Source: an uncultured Hydrogenophaga sp.
GTDB lineage: Bacteria; Pseudomonadota; Gammaproteobacteria; Burkholderiales; Burkholderiaceae_C
Length of the DNA: 36,736 nucleotides
Assembly: GCF_958439165.1 (NCBI RefSeq)
Contig: NZ_OY288141.1
Coordinates: 1 to 36,736, forward strand
Direction: 5' to 3'
In this document: in pieces, positions 22,879-32,713 of the stretch
Layout: each line of letters starts with the position of its first letter
How positions within the stretch are numbered: position 1 is the stretch's first letter
Notes under the pieces: generated by a model
Database searches by the model: none
Told to the model about the DNA's origin: nothing
The model's input: only the letters and a program-made list of their open reading frames with translations
Translations under genes and position numbers: made by a program

Positions 22879-24979
22879 TCTTGTCGGGGGACGACGAGTT
22901 CTGCAGGGCCTGCTGGGCCACGGCGTCCAGCGCATCGTCCACCACGCTCTGGCGAGCGATCATGCGCAGGCGGTCCTGGTCGATCAGGCGGTCCAGGTTG
23001 CGGCGGGTCATCGACACCGACTTGCCGGACACGGTGTTGAACAGGTACAGCGTGCCGTGCGGGCTGGCCCAGGTGATCTGGCAGCGGGTGGTCACGCCCT
23101 CCAGCGGCATTTCGAACCAGGCACCCACGGTGAACTCGACCGGGAGACGGCTCTCCATCGGTCGGGTGTCGGGCATCTGTGCATCAGGCAGTTCGCCCGG
23201 GGGCAGCGGCTGCGTGTTCTCGTAGGCGGGTGGCTGGGTGTCGGGCGGCAGGTCGGTCATGAAGCCGGTGTCCTTGGCTTCCTGGCTCTGCATCCACATG
23301 GACACGTCTTCCATGTCCTGACGGCTGGGCGGATTGTCTTCGGGCACGCCGGGACGCTGCGTCTTGTAGGCGGCCTCGTGCAGGCCCATCAGCGCCTGGA
23401 AGAAGCCCTCGGTGGCCGCGCGCGGGTAATCGATGGAATCCAGTCCCTCGCGCAGGGTGCGCAGGATGACCGGGATCACCTTCACCAGCCGGGGACGGTT
23501 CAGGCTGGCCAGCCCCACCTGACACGACCACAGCAGATCGACGATGACCTCGAAATAACGGCGGGAGGCGGCATCGGCCGGCAGCAGCGGCGGGCGGACA
23601 CCTTCCTCCAGGCGGGCCTGTGCCACCACCTGGGCCCATGGGCCGGTCAGGAAGCGGCGAACCACGCCGGGCGCCTTGGAGAAGTCCTTGAGGTCCCGGA
23701 ATTCGTGCACCAGGCGTTCGGCCAGCAGGTTGCGCTGCTCCACCCGGACCAGCGTGTTGACCGCCAGACCGCGAGCTTCCTGGGAAGTCTCGATCGCCCG
23801 CGAACTGAATTGCTGCAGGCGCTCCAGCAGACCGGGGAAACGCTCGGGCACGTCATCGCCGGCGCGCAGCAGGGCCCGCTGGATGCCGCGGATCTCGGCC
23901 GCAAACGGCGCATAGCCGGATTCGGCCTCGCTCTTGAAGCCCAGCGATCGCTCAATGATGGCATCCAGCAGCCGCCGGGCCGGGTTGTGGCGGTCGGCAA
24001 AGAAGCGCGGGTCGGCACGGGCCAGGTCGATCAGGGCCGGCTTCATGCCGTGCAGGATGTCCCGGATGGGCTGGAGGATGCGCTTGTCGTCGGTGATCTG
24101 ACGCATCATGAGCGTCACCACCTCGCTGGCCAGGTTGCGGACCATGGCCTGATTGACCTGGGGCACCTGGCCGCCCGATTCGTCCGCCCCCAGATTGCCC
24201 ACCAGCAGCCGGTGCAGCTGGTCCAGGGTCAGCAGCGGGTCGCCGGGCATGCCGCGCTCGCCCGGCTTCAGCATGCTGCTTTCGCCACGCCGCGAACGCG
24301 GACCGGACACCGACGACGCCCCCGAGCGGGATGCGGCGAAAGGACGGGTGACACCGAAACCGACCGGCTTCACACCGTTCTCGTCGAGCTTCTCGATCAG
24401 CAGCAGGAACACGCCGGCCAGCTGTTCACCCAGGGCGGCGGAGCCGGCCTTGAGCCAGCGGCCGCGCACCGAAGCCTCGACCCGGTCGGCCTTCATGGCA
24501 CGGGACAGCGCCCCGATGAAAGCGGCCGAACGCAGCGGATTGGCGTCCGGGCTGACCTGCTGCAGCCCGAGGGCACTGCACATCCGGGCATTGAGTTCGG
24601 CGTCGAGGTCTTCGAGCGTCATCTCGACCACCTGCTGCAGGCGCGCGAATTCCACGGTTTCCTGAACCTGGTCGTCGCCCATGAGTTCGAGCTCGTCGAA
24701 GCTCACCCGTGCCTTGCCGCCCTGGCCGGCTCCGGATTGCTCCGGCCGTGTGCAGGACTCGAGCTCGGCCCGGTAGGCCTCCACCAGCGACTCGCGGTGC
24801 CGGTCGGCCTCCAGGCGGGCCGCGTTGAGGGCCTTGCGCTCCATCAGGCCCGGCTCGGTCGCTTCGAGGTTCTTCAGGGCAACGCTGACCTGATCGAGCC
24901 AGCGCGGCAGCCAGTTCGCAGTCTGGGACAGTGCGTACTGGGTGTAGGCATCGACTTCCGGCCTGACAGTGGCATTCAT
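22874..24979 (-). CDS. DUF1631 family protein, 701 aa
   Basis: A large cytoplasmic protein of the DUF1631 family, well represented in beta- and gammaproteobacteria and of unknown function. Family-like segments include VSFDELELMGDDQVQETVEFARLQ, LNARMCSALGLQQVSPDANPLR, RWLKAGSAALGEQLAGVFLLLIEKL and the C-terminal VGAWFEMPLEGVTTRCQITWASPHGTLYLF with FVNTVSGK-like and SMTRRNLDRL stretches, which resemble a PilZ-like fold. The ATG at 24979 is chosen for the GGGA upstream and because the preceding in-frame residues look non-coding. It lies downstream of DUF1415 on the same strand after a 103-base gap. Older databases call some members thymidine phosphorylase, a label not supported by these motifs. 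Confidence 0.88.
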   Translation of the reverse strand: MNATVRPEVDAYTQYALSQTANWLPRWLDQVSVALKNLEATEPGLMERKALNAARLEADRHRESLVEAYRAELESCTRPEQSGAGQGGKARVSFDELELMGDDQVQETVEFARLQQVVEMTLEDLDAELNARMCSALGLQQVSPDANPLRSAAFIGALSRAMKADRVEASVRGRWLKAGSAALGEQLAGVFLLLIEKLDENGVKPVGFGVTRPFAASRSGASSVSGPRSRRGESSMLKPGERGMPGDPLLTLDQLHRLLVGNLGADESGGQVPQVNQAMVRNLASEVVTLMMRQITDDKRILQPIRDILHGMKPALIDLARADPRFFADRHNPARRLLDAIIERSLGFKSEAESGYAPFAAEIRGIQRALLRAGDDVPERFPGLLERLQQFSSRAIETSQEARGLAVNTLVRVEQRNLLAERLVHEFRDLKDFSKAPGVVRRFLTGPWAQVVAQARLEEGVRPPLLPADAASRRYFEVIVDLLWSCQVGLASLNRPRLVKVIPVILRTLREGLDSIDYPRAATEGFFQALMGLHEAAYKTQRPGVPEDNPPSRQDMEDVSMWMQSQEAKDTGFMTDLPPDTQPPAYENTQPLPPGELPDAQMPDTRPMESRLPVEFTVGAWFEMPLEGVTTRCQITWASPHGTLYLFNTVSGKSVSMTRRNLDRLIDQDRLRMIARQSVVDDALDAVAQQALQNSSSPDKT

Positions 24980-25082
24980 GTGGGGTTCCCTGAGCAATAT
25001 CGGCGGGCTGACAGTGCCCTGTACCGTATTTTGCCCCGCCACCGCATCCCATGCCCTACCGGGCGCCTCGGGTTCTCGTGCC

Positions 25083-25627
25083 TCAGGACTTATTCCACAG
25101 TCGGGCCCAGCCTTCGTGGCCCAGTTCCGTGAGGGTTTTCATGTTGCGCTCGACGATGGCATCGGCATCGCCGGCATCGGTGGCCACCGCGCGCTCCACG
25201 CTTTCCTCCCGCAGCAGGTGCAGGATCGGGAAGGGAGAACGGTTGGTGGCGTTGGTGATGTCGTCCGGCGCGGTGCCCTCGAACTGGAACAGCGGGTGGA
25301 ACGGCGCCACCTGGATCACGCCCTCCAGGTCGTGCTCGGCGACCACATCGTCGACGATGCCCAGAAAGTCGTTGAACATGCCGAAGTCGGGAAACAGCGC
25401 GGGATGCACCAGCAGCGTCGTGTCGATCTGCTCGGCCGGCGTGGTGGCCAGCAGATCGAGTTCGCGGTCTAGTTCATCCAGGAACGCATCGACGTGCCGG
25501 GCACGGCTCACCACCACGCGCACCTGTTCGCGCACCCACACCGCGCGGGCGAACGGGCAGAGGTTGAGGCCGATGACGGCCTTCTCCACCCACTCGCGGG
25601 TGCGTGCCAGGATCTCGTCGTCGGTCA

Positions 25628-25628
<1 letters not shown>
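25083..25628 (-). CDS. DUF1415 family protein, 181 aa
   Basis: A small cytoplasmic protein of the DUF1415 family. The diagnostic N-terminus TREWVEKAVIGLNLCPFARAVW, the middle segments TTLLVHPALFPDFGMFNDFLG and GVIQVAPFHPLFQFEG, and NRSPFPILHLLREESVERAV are present. Function is unknown; the conserved Cys-Pro-Phe and several His residues suggest metal or nucleotide chemistry, without proof. Its ATG overlaps the stop of ettA (TGATG, 25626-25630), so it is translationally coupled to the ribosome-associated ATPase. Confidence 0.9.
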
Positions 25629-27289
<1,661 letters not shown>

Positions 27290-27381
27290 GGGAGCCTGTG
27301 TGGGTAAGTGAAAAGGGGGTTGGGCCGCCGGCAGCGGCGACGCGAAACCCCGGATTATCCCCGCATGCCACAATACGGGCC

Positions 27382-27446
27382 TTGCAGGCACATCAGTCGG
27401 CCTGCAACCAGCCCCCTGCTGGGGCGCCCCATCCTTCACCGGAAGG
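27382..27446 (+). promoter_or_regulatory. Hairpin-rich leader of rhlE
   Basis: Three structures stand in a row in the 259-base divergent spacer. TTGCAGGC (27382-27389) pairs perfectly with GCCTGCAA (27400-27407). A GC-rich element follows, with CCAGC/GCTGG (27408-27422) and the palindrome GGGGCGCCCC (27421-27430). Last is CCTTC-ACCG-GAAGG (27433-27446). A possible -10 (CACAAT) lies upstream near 27369-27374. Structured leaders are common for cold-inducible RNA helicase genes, so post-transcriptional control is plausible. Confidence 0.5.
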
Positions 27447-27548
27447 CGCCAGACCCTGAATCCACCGACCCTGCACTGAGCGGGCTGCCTCCACGGCAGA
27501 CCGATGTGGCCGGTGATCCCAGCGCCCTGGACGGGCGCCTCAAACGAC

Positions 27549-29378
27549 ATGACATTTGACGAACTGAATCTGGCCCCGGCCATCGTGCAAGCGGTGCGGG
27601 AGCAAGGCTACGACACCCCCACGCCCATCCAGGCCGAGGCCATCCCGGCCGTGCTGGCCGGCCGCGACCTGCTGGCAGGCGCACAGACGGGCACCGGCAA
27701 GACCGCAGCCTTCACCCTCCCCATGCTGCAGCGCCTGTCGGCCAGCCCGCGCGCCAAGAGCCGCTTCGGCGGCATCGGCATCCGCGCGCTGGTGCTCACC
27801 CCCACCCGTGAACTCGCCGCCCAGGTGGAAGAGTCGGTCCGGAACTACGGCAAGCACGTCGACCTGACCTCCACCGTGGTGTTCGGTGGTGTGGGCATGA
27901 ACCCCCAGATCAACGCCATGAAGCGTGGTGTGGACATCCTGGTGGCCACCCCGGGCCGCCTGCTCGATCTGCAGCAGCAGGGCTTCCTGGATCTTTCCCA
28001 GGTGCAGATGCTGGTGCTCGACGAAGCCGACCGCATGCTCGACATGGGCTTCATCCACGACGTGAAGAAGGTGCTGGCCCTGGTGCCGCGCGACAAGCAG
28101 AGCCTGCTGTTCTCGGCCACCTTCAGCGACGAGATCCGCGACCTGGCCAACGGCCTGCTCAAGGACCCGCAGCACATCCAGGTGACCCCACGCAACACCA
28201 CGGTGCAGCGCATCAGCCAGGTCATCCACCCGGTGGGACGCGGCAAGAAGAAGGCCCTGCTGGTGCACATCATCAACCAGCACAACTGGAGCCAGGTGCT
28301 GGTGTTCACCCGCACCAAGTTCGGCGCCAACAACGTGGCCGACTACCTCGAGAAGAACGGCATCAGCGCCATGGCGCTGCACGGCAACAAGAGCCAGGGT
28401 GCGCGCACCCAGGCCCTGGCCGGCTTCAAGAGCGGCGACATCCGCGCCCTGGTGGCCACCGACATCGCGGCCCGCGGCATCGACATCGACGAGCTGCCGC
28501 ACGTCGTCAATTACGAGATCCCCAACGTCTGTGAAGACTATGTCCACCGCATCGGCCGCACCGGCCGCGCCGGCCGCGAGGGCCACGCCGTCAACCTGGT
28601 GAGCCTGGACGAAGAAGGCTTCATGATGGAGATCGAGCGCTTCACCAAGCAGCAGATCCCGGTGGAGATCTTCCAGGAATTCATGCCGGAGCCGGGCGAG
28701 AAGGCCGAACCCATCGCCATGGGTCGCCAGACCATCTGGGGCGGCGCCGGCAAGCCGCCGAGCCGCGACGTCATGGCGGCTGCCGCCAAGGCAGCACGCC
28801 AGGAAATGATGCAGCGCATCCGCGAGAAGAAGGTCGGCGAAGGCCAGGGCCGCGGCGGTCGGGGCGGCCCGCGCGCTGCCGGCGAGGAATCCGATGGCGA
28901 TGCACCGCGTGAACCCCGCGAACCGCGCGAGAACCGGGGTGAAGGCCGGGCCGATGGCCGCCGGCAAGGCGGCCAGCGTCCGCAGCAGGCGAACGGTCAG
29001 GGTCAGGGTCAAGGCCAGGGCCGTGGCGGCCGTGGTGGTCAAGGTGGCCAGGGCGCCCAGGGTGCTCAACGCCCTCCGCGCGGCGATCGCAATGACCGAG
29101 GCGATCGTGGCGACCGTGGTGATCGGGCCGACCGGGGAGACCGCGAACCCGGCGCCGAACGCCAGCCCGGCCCCAACGCCCACCTGGGCAGCCTGCGCAT
29201 CCGCGAGCCGCGTCCGCGTCAGGCCAACCCGGGTGGTCAGCCCGATCCGCTGCGCACCAGCATCGATGCCATGCGCACGGGCAACCGCCACAACAAGGGC
29301 GGCAAGGGTGGTGGCAAGGGCGGGCAGCAGGGCGGCCCGGCCGACCCGCTGCGCACCAGCTACGGCCGCATCCGCTGA
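27549..29378 (+). CDS. rhlE: DEAD-box ATP-dependent RNA helicase RhlE, 609 aa
   Basis: An RNA helicase of the RhlE group, acting in ribosome assembly and RNA turnover. The two RecA-like domains span about residues 1-370: Q-motif FDELNLAPAIVQAVREQGY, Walker A AQTGTGKT (45-52), PTRELA, TPGR, DEAD (158-161), SAT (189-191), and the late motif HRIGRTGRAGR. A tail of roughly 200 residues follows, rich in Gly, Arg and Asp, with RGG boxes, (GQ)n and (GDR)n repeats and two copies of DPLRTS near the end. The ATG at 27549 starts the Q-motif. It diverges from ettA. The tail should bind RNA non-specifically and may promote phase separation at low temperature. Confidence 0.95.
   Translation: MTFDELNLAPAIVQAVREQGYDTPTPIQAEAIPAVLAGRDLLAGAQTGTGKTAAFTLPMLQRLSASPRAKSRFGGIGIRALVLTPTRELAAQVEESVRNYGKHVDLTSTVVFGGVGMNPQINAMKRGVDILVATPGRLLDLQQQGFLDLSQVQMLVLDEADRMLDMGFIHDVKKVLALVPRDKQSLLFSATFSDEIRDLANGLLKDPQHIQVTPRNTTVQRISQVIHPVGRGKKKALLVHIINQHNWSQVLVFTRTKFGANNVADYLEKNGISAMALHGNKSQGARTQALAGFKSGDIRALVATDIAARGIDIDELPHVVNYEIPNVCEDYVHRIGRTGRAGREGHAVNLVSLDEEGFMMEIERFTKQQIPVEIFQEFMPEPGEKAEPIAMGRQTIWGGAGKPPSRDVMAAAAKAARQEMMQRIREKKVGEGQGRGGRGGPRAAGEESDGDAPREPREPRENRGEGRADGRRQGGQRPQQANGQGQGQGQGRGGRGGQGGQGAQGAQRPPRGDRNDRGDRGDRGDRADRGDREPGAERQPGPNAHLGSLRIREPRPRQANPGGQPDPLRTSIDAMRTGNRHNKGGKGGGKGGQQGGPADPLRTSYGRIR
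28995..29144 (+). repeat. Low-complexity coding repeats in the rhlE tail: (GQ)n, RGG and (GDR)n
   Basis: Positions 28995-29018 are a run of four Gly-Gln codon pairs, followed by GRGGRGGQGGQGAQGAQ. Positions 29082-29144 encode seven xDR triplets (G/N/A-D-R). The 6-base and 9-base units use varied synonymous codons. Confidence 0.85.
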
Positions 29379-29391
29379 AGCCCGACGGGCC

Positions 29392-29775
29392 TCAGTCGCG
29401 CACGAACAGCGTGACCAGGGGCTCGTCCCCCACCTGCCGGCTCCAGTGGCCGTGCACCTGAGGATCGAAGCTCGCACCCTGCGGCAGGGTGTCGGCTGAA
29501 TAAAAGTGTTCGCCCGGACCGAAGCGCCGGGTGCTGCCGTCCTGCAGGCCGATCTCCATCACGCCGCGCAGCACGAACAGCCACTGAGCTTGGCCGGTGC
29601 AGTGAAAGCTGCTGCGAAAGCCGACCGGGCTCTCGCGCAGCTGCAACGCGGCCGCCGGCTGGACAGCCGAGAGCCTTGCTGCCGGCGTACCCTGGTCCAG
29701 CTCGATCTCTTCTTCCCGAAAACGGGCTCGGCCATCGACGTCGGTGAACAGCACGACTTTGCGGAAGGTGGACAT
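29392..29775 (-). CDS. Cupin-domain protein, 127 aa
   Basis: A small single-domain cupin. Residues 45-127 carry the barrel: a motif-1 region SSFHCTGQAQWLFVLRGVMEIGLQDG, in which only one of the usual histidines is clear, and a motif-2 region FGPGEHFYSADTLP followed by GHWSRQVGDEPLVTLFVRD. The weak motif 1 suggests the metal site may be altered or absent. An AGGAG lies well placed before the ATG at 29775. It diverges from the response regulator gene across 84 bases, so it is a candidate target of that two-component system. No substrate can be inferred. Confidence 0.82.
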   Translation of the reverse strand: MSTFRKVVLFTDVDGRARFREEEIELDQGTPAARLSAVQPAAALQLRESPVGFRSSFHCTGQAQWLFVLRGVMEIGLQDGSTRRFGPGEHFYSADTLPQGASFDPQVHGHWSRQVGDEPLVTLFVRD

Positions 29776-29859
29776 GGGTGCTCCTGAAGTGCGCGGGTTG
29801 TACCAGATGCCGCTCGGGTGCTGTACCTGCCACGGTCTTTTGGCGCAAACTCGGCGGCC

Positions 29860-30525
29860 ATGAAACTCCTGCTCGCTGAAGACGACGCCATGCTCGGCCA
29901 GGGCATGGACAAGGGGCTGCGCCAGGCAGGCATGACCGTCGACTGGGTCCGCGACGGACCCACCGCGCAGGCCGCCCTGCAATCGCAGACCTACGATGTG
30001 CTGCTGCTCGACATCGGCCTGCCCGGCCTCGACGGCCTGCAGCTCCTGCAATGGCTGCGATCGCGCGAACTGGAAGTGGCGGTGATGGTCGTTTCGGCCC
30101 GCGATGCGGTGAGCGACCGCATCCTCGGACTCAACCAGGGCGCCGACGACTACCTGACCAAACCCTTCGACCTCGACGAACTGGTGGCCCGCGTGCACGC
30201 GCTGGCGCGCCGGCGCCAAGGACGACCGCAACCCGACATGCGCGTGGGCTCCCTGGTGCTCAACCCGGTACGGCGCGAAGTGCTCCTGGGCGACGAGCCG
30301 GTGCTGCTGGCGCCGCGCGAGTTCGACCTGCTGGCCGCACTCATGGAACAACCCGGTGCCGTGCTCTCGCGGGAACAGCTGGAAAGCCGGCTGTATGGCT
30401 GGCAGGGTGAGCCGTCGAGCAATGCGGTGGAGGTGCACCTGCACCACCTGCGCCGCAAGATCGGCAGCGACTGGATCAAGAACGTGCGGGGCGTGGGCTA
30501 CAAGCTGGTCGAGGTCACACCTTGA
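29860..30525 (+). CDS. OmpR-family response regulator (QseB/PmrA-like), 221 aa
   Basis: A two-component DNA-binding regulator. The receiver domain has the acidic pair in LLLAEDDAML, phospho-acceptor Asp51 (YDVLLLDIGLPGLDG) and the conserved Lys101 (YLTKPFDLDEL). The C-terminal winged helix shows LLAPREFDLLAALMEQPGAVLSREQLESRLYGW and NAVEVHLHHLRRKIG with IKNVRGVGYKL. The ATG at 29860 begins the receiver domain; the in-frame codons before it look non-coding. Its stop overlaps the TTG start of the histidine kinase in TTGA. Targets are unknown; the divergent cupin gene is the nearest candidate. Confidence 0.95.
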   Translation: MKLLLAEDDAMLGQGMDKGLRQAGMTVDWVRDGPTAQAALQSQTYDVLLLDIGLPGLDGLQLLQWLRSRELEVAVMVVSARDAVSDRILGLNQGADDYLTKPFDLDELVARVHALARRRQGRPQPDMRVGSLVLNPVRREVLLGDEPVLLAPREFDLLAALMEQPGAVLSREQLESRLYGWQGEPSSNAVEVHLHHLRRKIGSDWIKNVRGVGYKLVEVTP

Positions 30526-32015
30526 ACTCCATCCGGCAGCGGCTGCTGCTGTGGCAGATCACCGCCCTGGTGGTGACCTCGGTGCTGTGCAGCGCCCTGA
30601 CCTATCGGCTGGCCTGGGACGCGTTCAACCGCATCCGCGACTACGGCCTGGAACAGATCGCCTGGTCGGTGGTGCGGCATGGAGTACAACCCGCCGTTTC
30701 AACCGACGCCACCCAGCGCCTGCCCGTCCTGCCGTCCATCCCCGACCGGCCGGCCGGTGTCCCGCTGGATGCCGCCGCCGACGTGGCCTCCGGTGAAGCC
30801 GTCGAGCAGCCCCCGCCACCGGTGGCGGCCGAAGTGCCGGCGGAGGTGCCGGTCGAAGACCTGGGGCAGTTCGTCAGCCAGATCTGGCTGGAGGACGGGG
30901 AACTGCTGTACTCGTCGCTCGACGACATCGGACCGCCGCTGCAGCAGCCAGGCTTTCACCTGGTCCAGTGGCAGGACGAACCGTGGCGGGTCTACACCGT
31001 GGTCGACCGGCACCAACGGGTCCAGGTGGCGGTGACTTCGGCCGACCGGGCCAGCGACTTCGCCGAACTGCTGCCCTCGCTGGTGGTGCCGCTGTGCCTG
31101 CTGGTGCTGGTGCTCACGCTGCTGATCCACACCGCCGTGTCGCGCGCGCTGGCGCCCCTGCACGCGCTGGGCCGGCAGATCCGCCAGCACGACCACCCGC
31201 AGGAGCTGCCCGCCATCGAGACCGGACGGCTGCCCGAAGAACTGCTGCCCCTGGGGCAGGCGCTCAACCAGCTGCTGGCGCGGGTGGACGCCCTGCTCAG
31301 CGGACAACGCGCCCTGCTGGCCGATGCCGCGCACGAACTGAACACGCCGCTGGCGGCCATCAAGCTGCAGGCCCAGCTGGCCCGCCGGGCCACCGATGCA
31401 CAGCGCAGCCTGGCGCTCGACGAACTCGACCGGGGTATCGCCCGGGCCACCCGGCTGGTGGCACAGCTGCTGCAGATGGCCCGGCTGGAGCCGGACGTCC
31501 GCGCCCAGGAGCGTGTGCCCCAGGCGGTGGCGGTGGATGCGCTGGCAGCACAGGTGGTGGCGGCGTTTTCGGCTCAGGCCGATGCCCGTGGCATGGACCT
31601 GGGCCTGGTGCGGCGCGACCGGGCGACCGTCTGGGCCGATCCGTCGGAAATGCAGGTGCTGCTGGACAACCTGGTCGACAACGCCCTGCGCCATGCCGAC
31701 GCCGGTTGCCGGGTTGACCTGAACGTGACGCTCGGTGAAGGTCAGGTGTGGGTCGAAGTGCGGGACAACGGACCGGGCATCGCATCGGCCGAGCGCGAAC
31801 GCGCCCTGCAGCGCTTCGTGCGGCTCAACCCCCAGAGCGGCACCGGCAGCGGGCTGGGGCTGGCCATCGCTGCCAGCATCGTCAGCCAGCTCGACGGAAC
31901 ACTCGAGCTGCAGGACACCCCGGGCGGCGGCCTGACGGTGCGCATCGGGCTGCCGGAGCACCATGAAAAAACCGCCACGGGCGTGCCGGTGGCGGTTCTG
32001 GACGAATCACACTGA
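30522..32015 (+). CDS. Sensor histidine kinase (QseC-like), 497 aa
   Basis: The membrane sensor paired with the regulator just upstream. Two membrane segments (about 11-30 and 184-205) flank a periplasmic domain of about 150 residues. That domain includes an unusual Pro/Val/Ala-rich linker (VEQPPPPVAAEVPAEVPVED). The phospho-acceptor is His271 in DAAHELNTPLAAIK. The ATP-binding boxes are LLDNLVDNALRHAD, VRDNGPGIA and GTGSGLGLAIAAS. Translation is inferred to start at TTG 30522, overlapping the regulator stop (TTGA). The last 19 residues run through a hairpin that works as a terminator for the opposite strand. The signal sensed is unknown. Confidence 0.93.
   Translation: MNSIRQRLLLWQITALVVTSVLCSALTYRLAWDAFNRIRDYGLEQIAWSVVRHGVQPAVSTDATQRLPVLPSIPDRPAGVPLDAAADVASGEAVEQPPPPVAAEVPAEVPVEDLGQFVSQIWLEDGELLYSSLDDIGPPLQQPGFHLVQWQDEPWRVYTVVDRHQRVQVAVTSADRASDFAELLPSLVVPLCLLVLVLTLLIHTAVSRALAPLHALGRQIRQHDHPQELPAIETGRLPEELLPLGQALNQLLARVDALLSGQRALLADAAHELNTPLAAIKLQAQLARRATDAQRSLALDELDRGIARATRLVAQLLQMARLEPDVRAQERVPQAVAVDALAAQVVAAFSAQADARGMDLGLVRRDRATVWADPSEMQVLLDNLVDNALRHADAGCRVDLNVTLGEGQVWVEVRDNGPGIASAERERALQRFVRLNPQSGTGSGLGLAIAASIVSQLDGTLELQDTPGGGLTVRIGLPEHHEKTATGVPVAVLDESH
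31966..31997 (-). terminator. Rho-independent terminator for the DUF4148 gene, inside the kinase gene
   Basis: Read on the minus strand, AACCGCCAC (31997-31989) pairs perfectly with GTGGCGGTT (31978-31970), a 9-bp stem with a 10-base loop. A run of T residues follows (the A tract at 31966-31971 on the plus strand). It lies 42 bases beyond the DUF4148 stop and within the last codons of the histidine kinase. Confidence 0.8.
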
Positions 32016-32039
32016 CCCGGCATGGCCGGGCCGGCGTCA

Positions 32040-32489
32040 TCACTGGCGCACGGTGGTGCCGGCAGCCTGGGCGGTGGACGAAGCGGGCTGGCCAGCCTGC
32101 ATGGTGTCCTGGGCAGCGTAGGCGCCGGGGAACAGCTCGCGCTCGGTGATCGAGACTTCGCTGTTGGCAATGATGTTGCCGGTGCGGCGGGCTTCGGCCA
32201 GCTCGGCCAGCACTTCAGCGCGGGTCTTGCCGGTGGTCACGGCCGGGGCGGCGGGTGCTGCGGGGGCAGCGGCCTGAACGGTGACGTTCTCGTAGGCGCC
32301 GGGGAACAGCTCGCGCTCGGTCATGTGGACTTCGCTGTTGGCGATGATGTTGCCGGTGGCACGGGCTTCGGCGAGTTCGGCGCGGACCTGCTCGCGGGTC
32401 TTGGCGGCAGCCGGGTCGGCGGCGAAGGCGTTGCCGGCCACCAGGGCGGCGAAGGACAGGGCGATCAGGGAGAGGCGTTGGGCTTTCAT
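32040..32489 (-). CDS. Secreted DUF4148 protein with duplicated domain, 149 aa
   Basis: A small periplasmic protein of the DUF4148 family, found widely in Burkholderiales and of unknown function. The signal peptide is cut near residue 23 (NAFA). Two copies of a 37-residue unit lie at residues 30-66 and 88-124. Both contain AELAEAR, TGNIIANSEV and TERELFPGAY; 31 of 37 positions are identical. An Ala/Pro linker joins them. Most family members carry one unit. A strong GAAGGAG precedes the ATG, which suggests high expression, and an efficient terminator follows. It diverges from the LysR regulator gene, its most likely controller. Confidence 0.88.
   Translation of the reverse strand: MKAQRLSLIALSFAALVAGNAFAADPAAAKTREQVRAELAEARATGNIIANSEVHMTERELFPGAYENVTVQAAAPAAPAAPAVTTGKTRAEVLAELAEARRTGNIIANSEVSITERELFPGAYAAQDTMQAGQPASSTAQAAGTTVRQ
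32118..32402 (-). repeat. Internal duplication in the DUF4148 gene
   Basis: Units 32292-32402 and 32118-32228 (111 bases each, start-to-start distance 174 bases) encode the two DUF4148 copies. They differ at six residues (E33A, Q34E, R36L, A44R, H55S, M56I in first-copy numbering). Confidence 0.85.
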
Positions 32490-32584
32490 GGGGTAACTCC
32501 TTCAGAGGGTTGAATGACGAGGAAACAGGGAGATCACTGACCTCGGTGCCCGATTGCTGTGAGAACCGTGCATCGATGGGATGG

Positions 32585-32637
32585 ACTGTAAAGTTTCTGA
32601 TCACGATGAAAAACATCATGTGACTGATTGGTATATT
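32585..32637. promoter_or_regulatory. AT-rich divergent control region with imperfect palindrome
   Basis: The spacer 32490-32713 between the DUF4148 and LysR genes is markedly AT-rich from about 32585 to 32660. TCACGATG (32601-32608) and CATCATGTGA (32614-32623) form an inverted repeat around AAAAA with a two-base bulge, and could bind the LysR protein. A minus-strand -10 candidate TACAGT lies at 32590-32585 and a plus-strand TATATT at 32632-32637. Confidence 0.4.
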
Positions 32638-32713
32638 TCTAAAACAGCAACAATCTTTTGGGTTTACCCGTATCAGAGGACGCTTGTGCCTCTGGCGGTA
32701 CCCCCTCAGCACC

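Noticed and set aside
23057..25132. Long plus-strand open frame opposite the DUF1631 gene
   Set aside because: The minus strand encodes the family-matching protein; the plus-strand product is His/Gln/Gly-rich without domains.
29380..29390. GCCC-GAC-GGGC hairpin after rhlE as a terminator
   Set aside because: The stem is only 4 bp and there is no T tract on either strand, so it was not listed as a feature.
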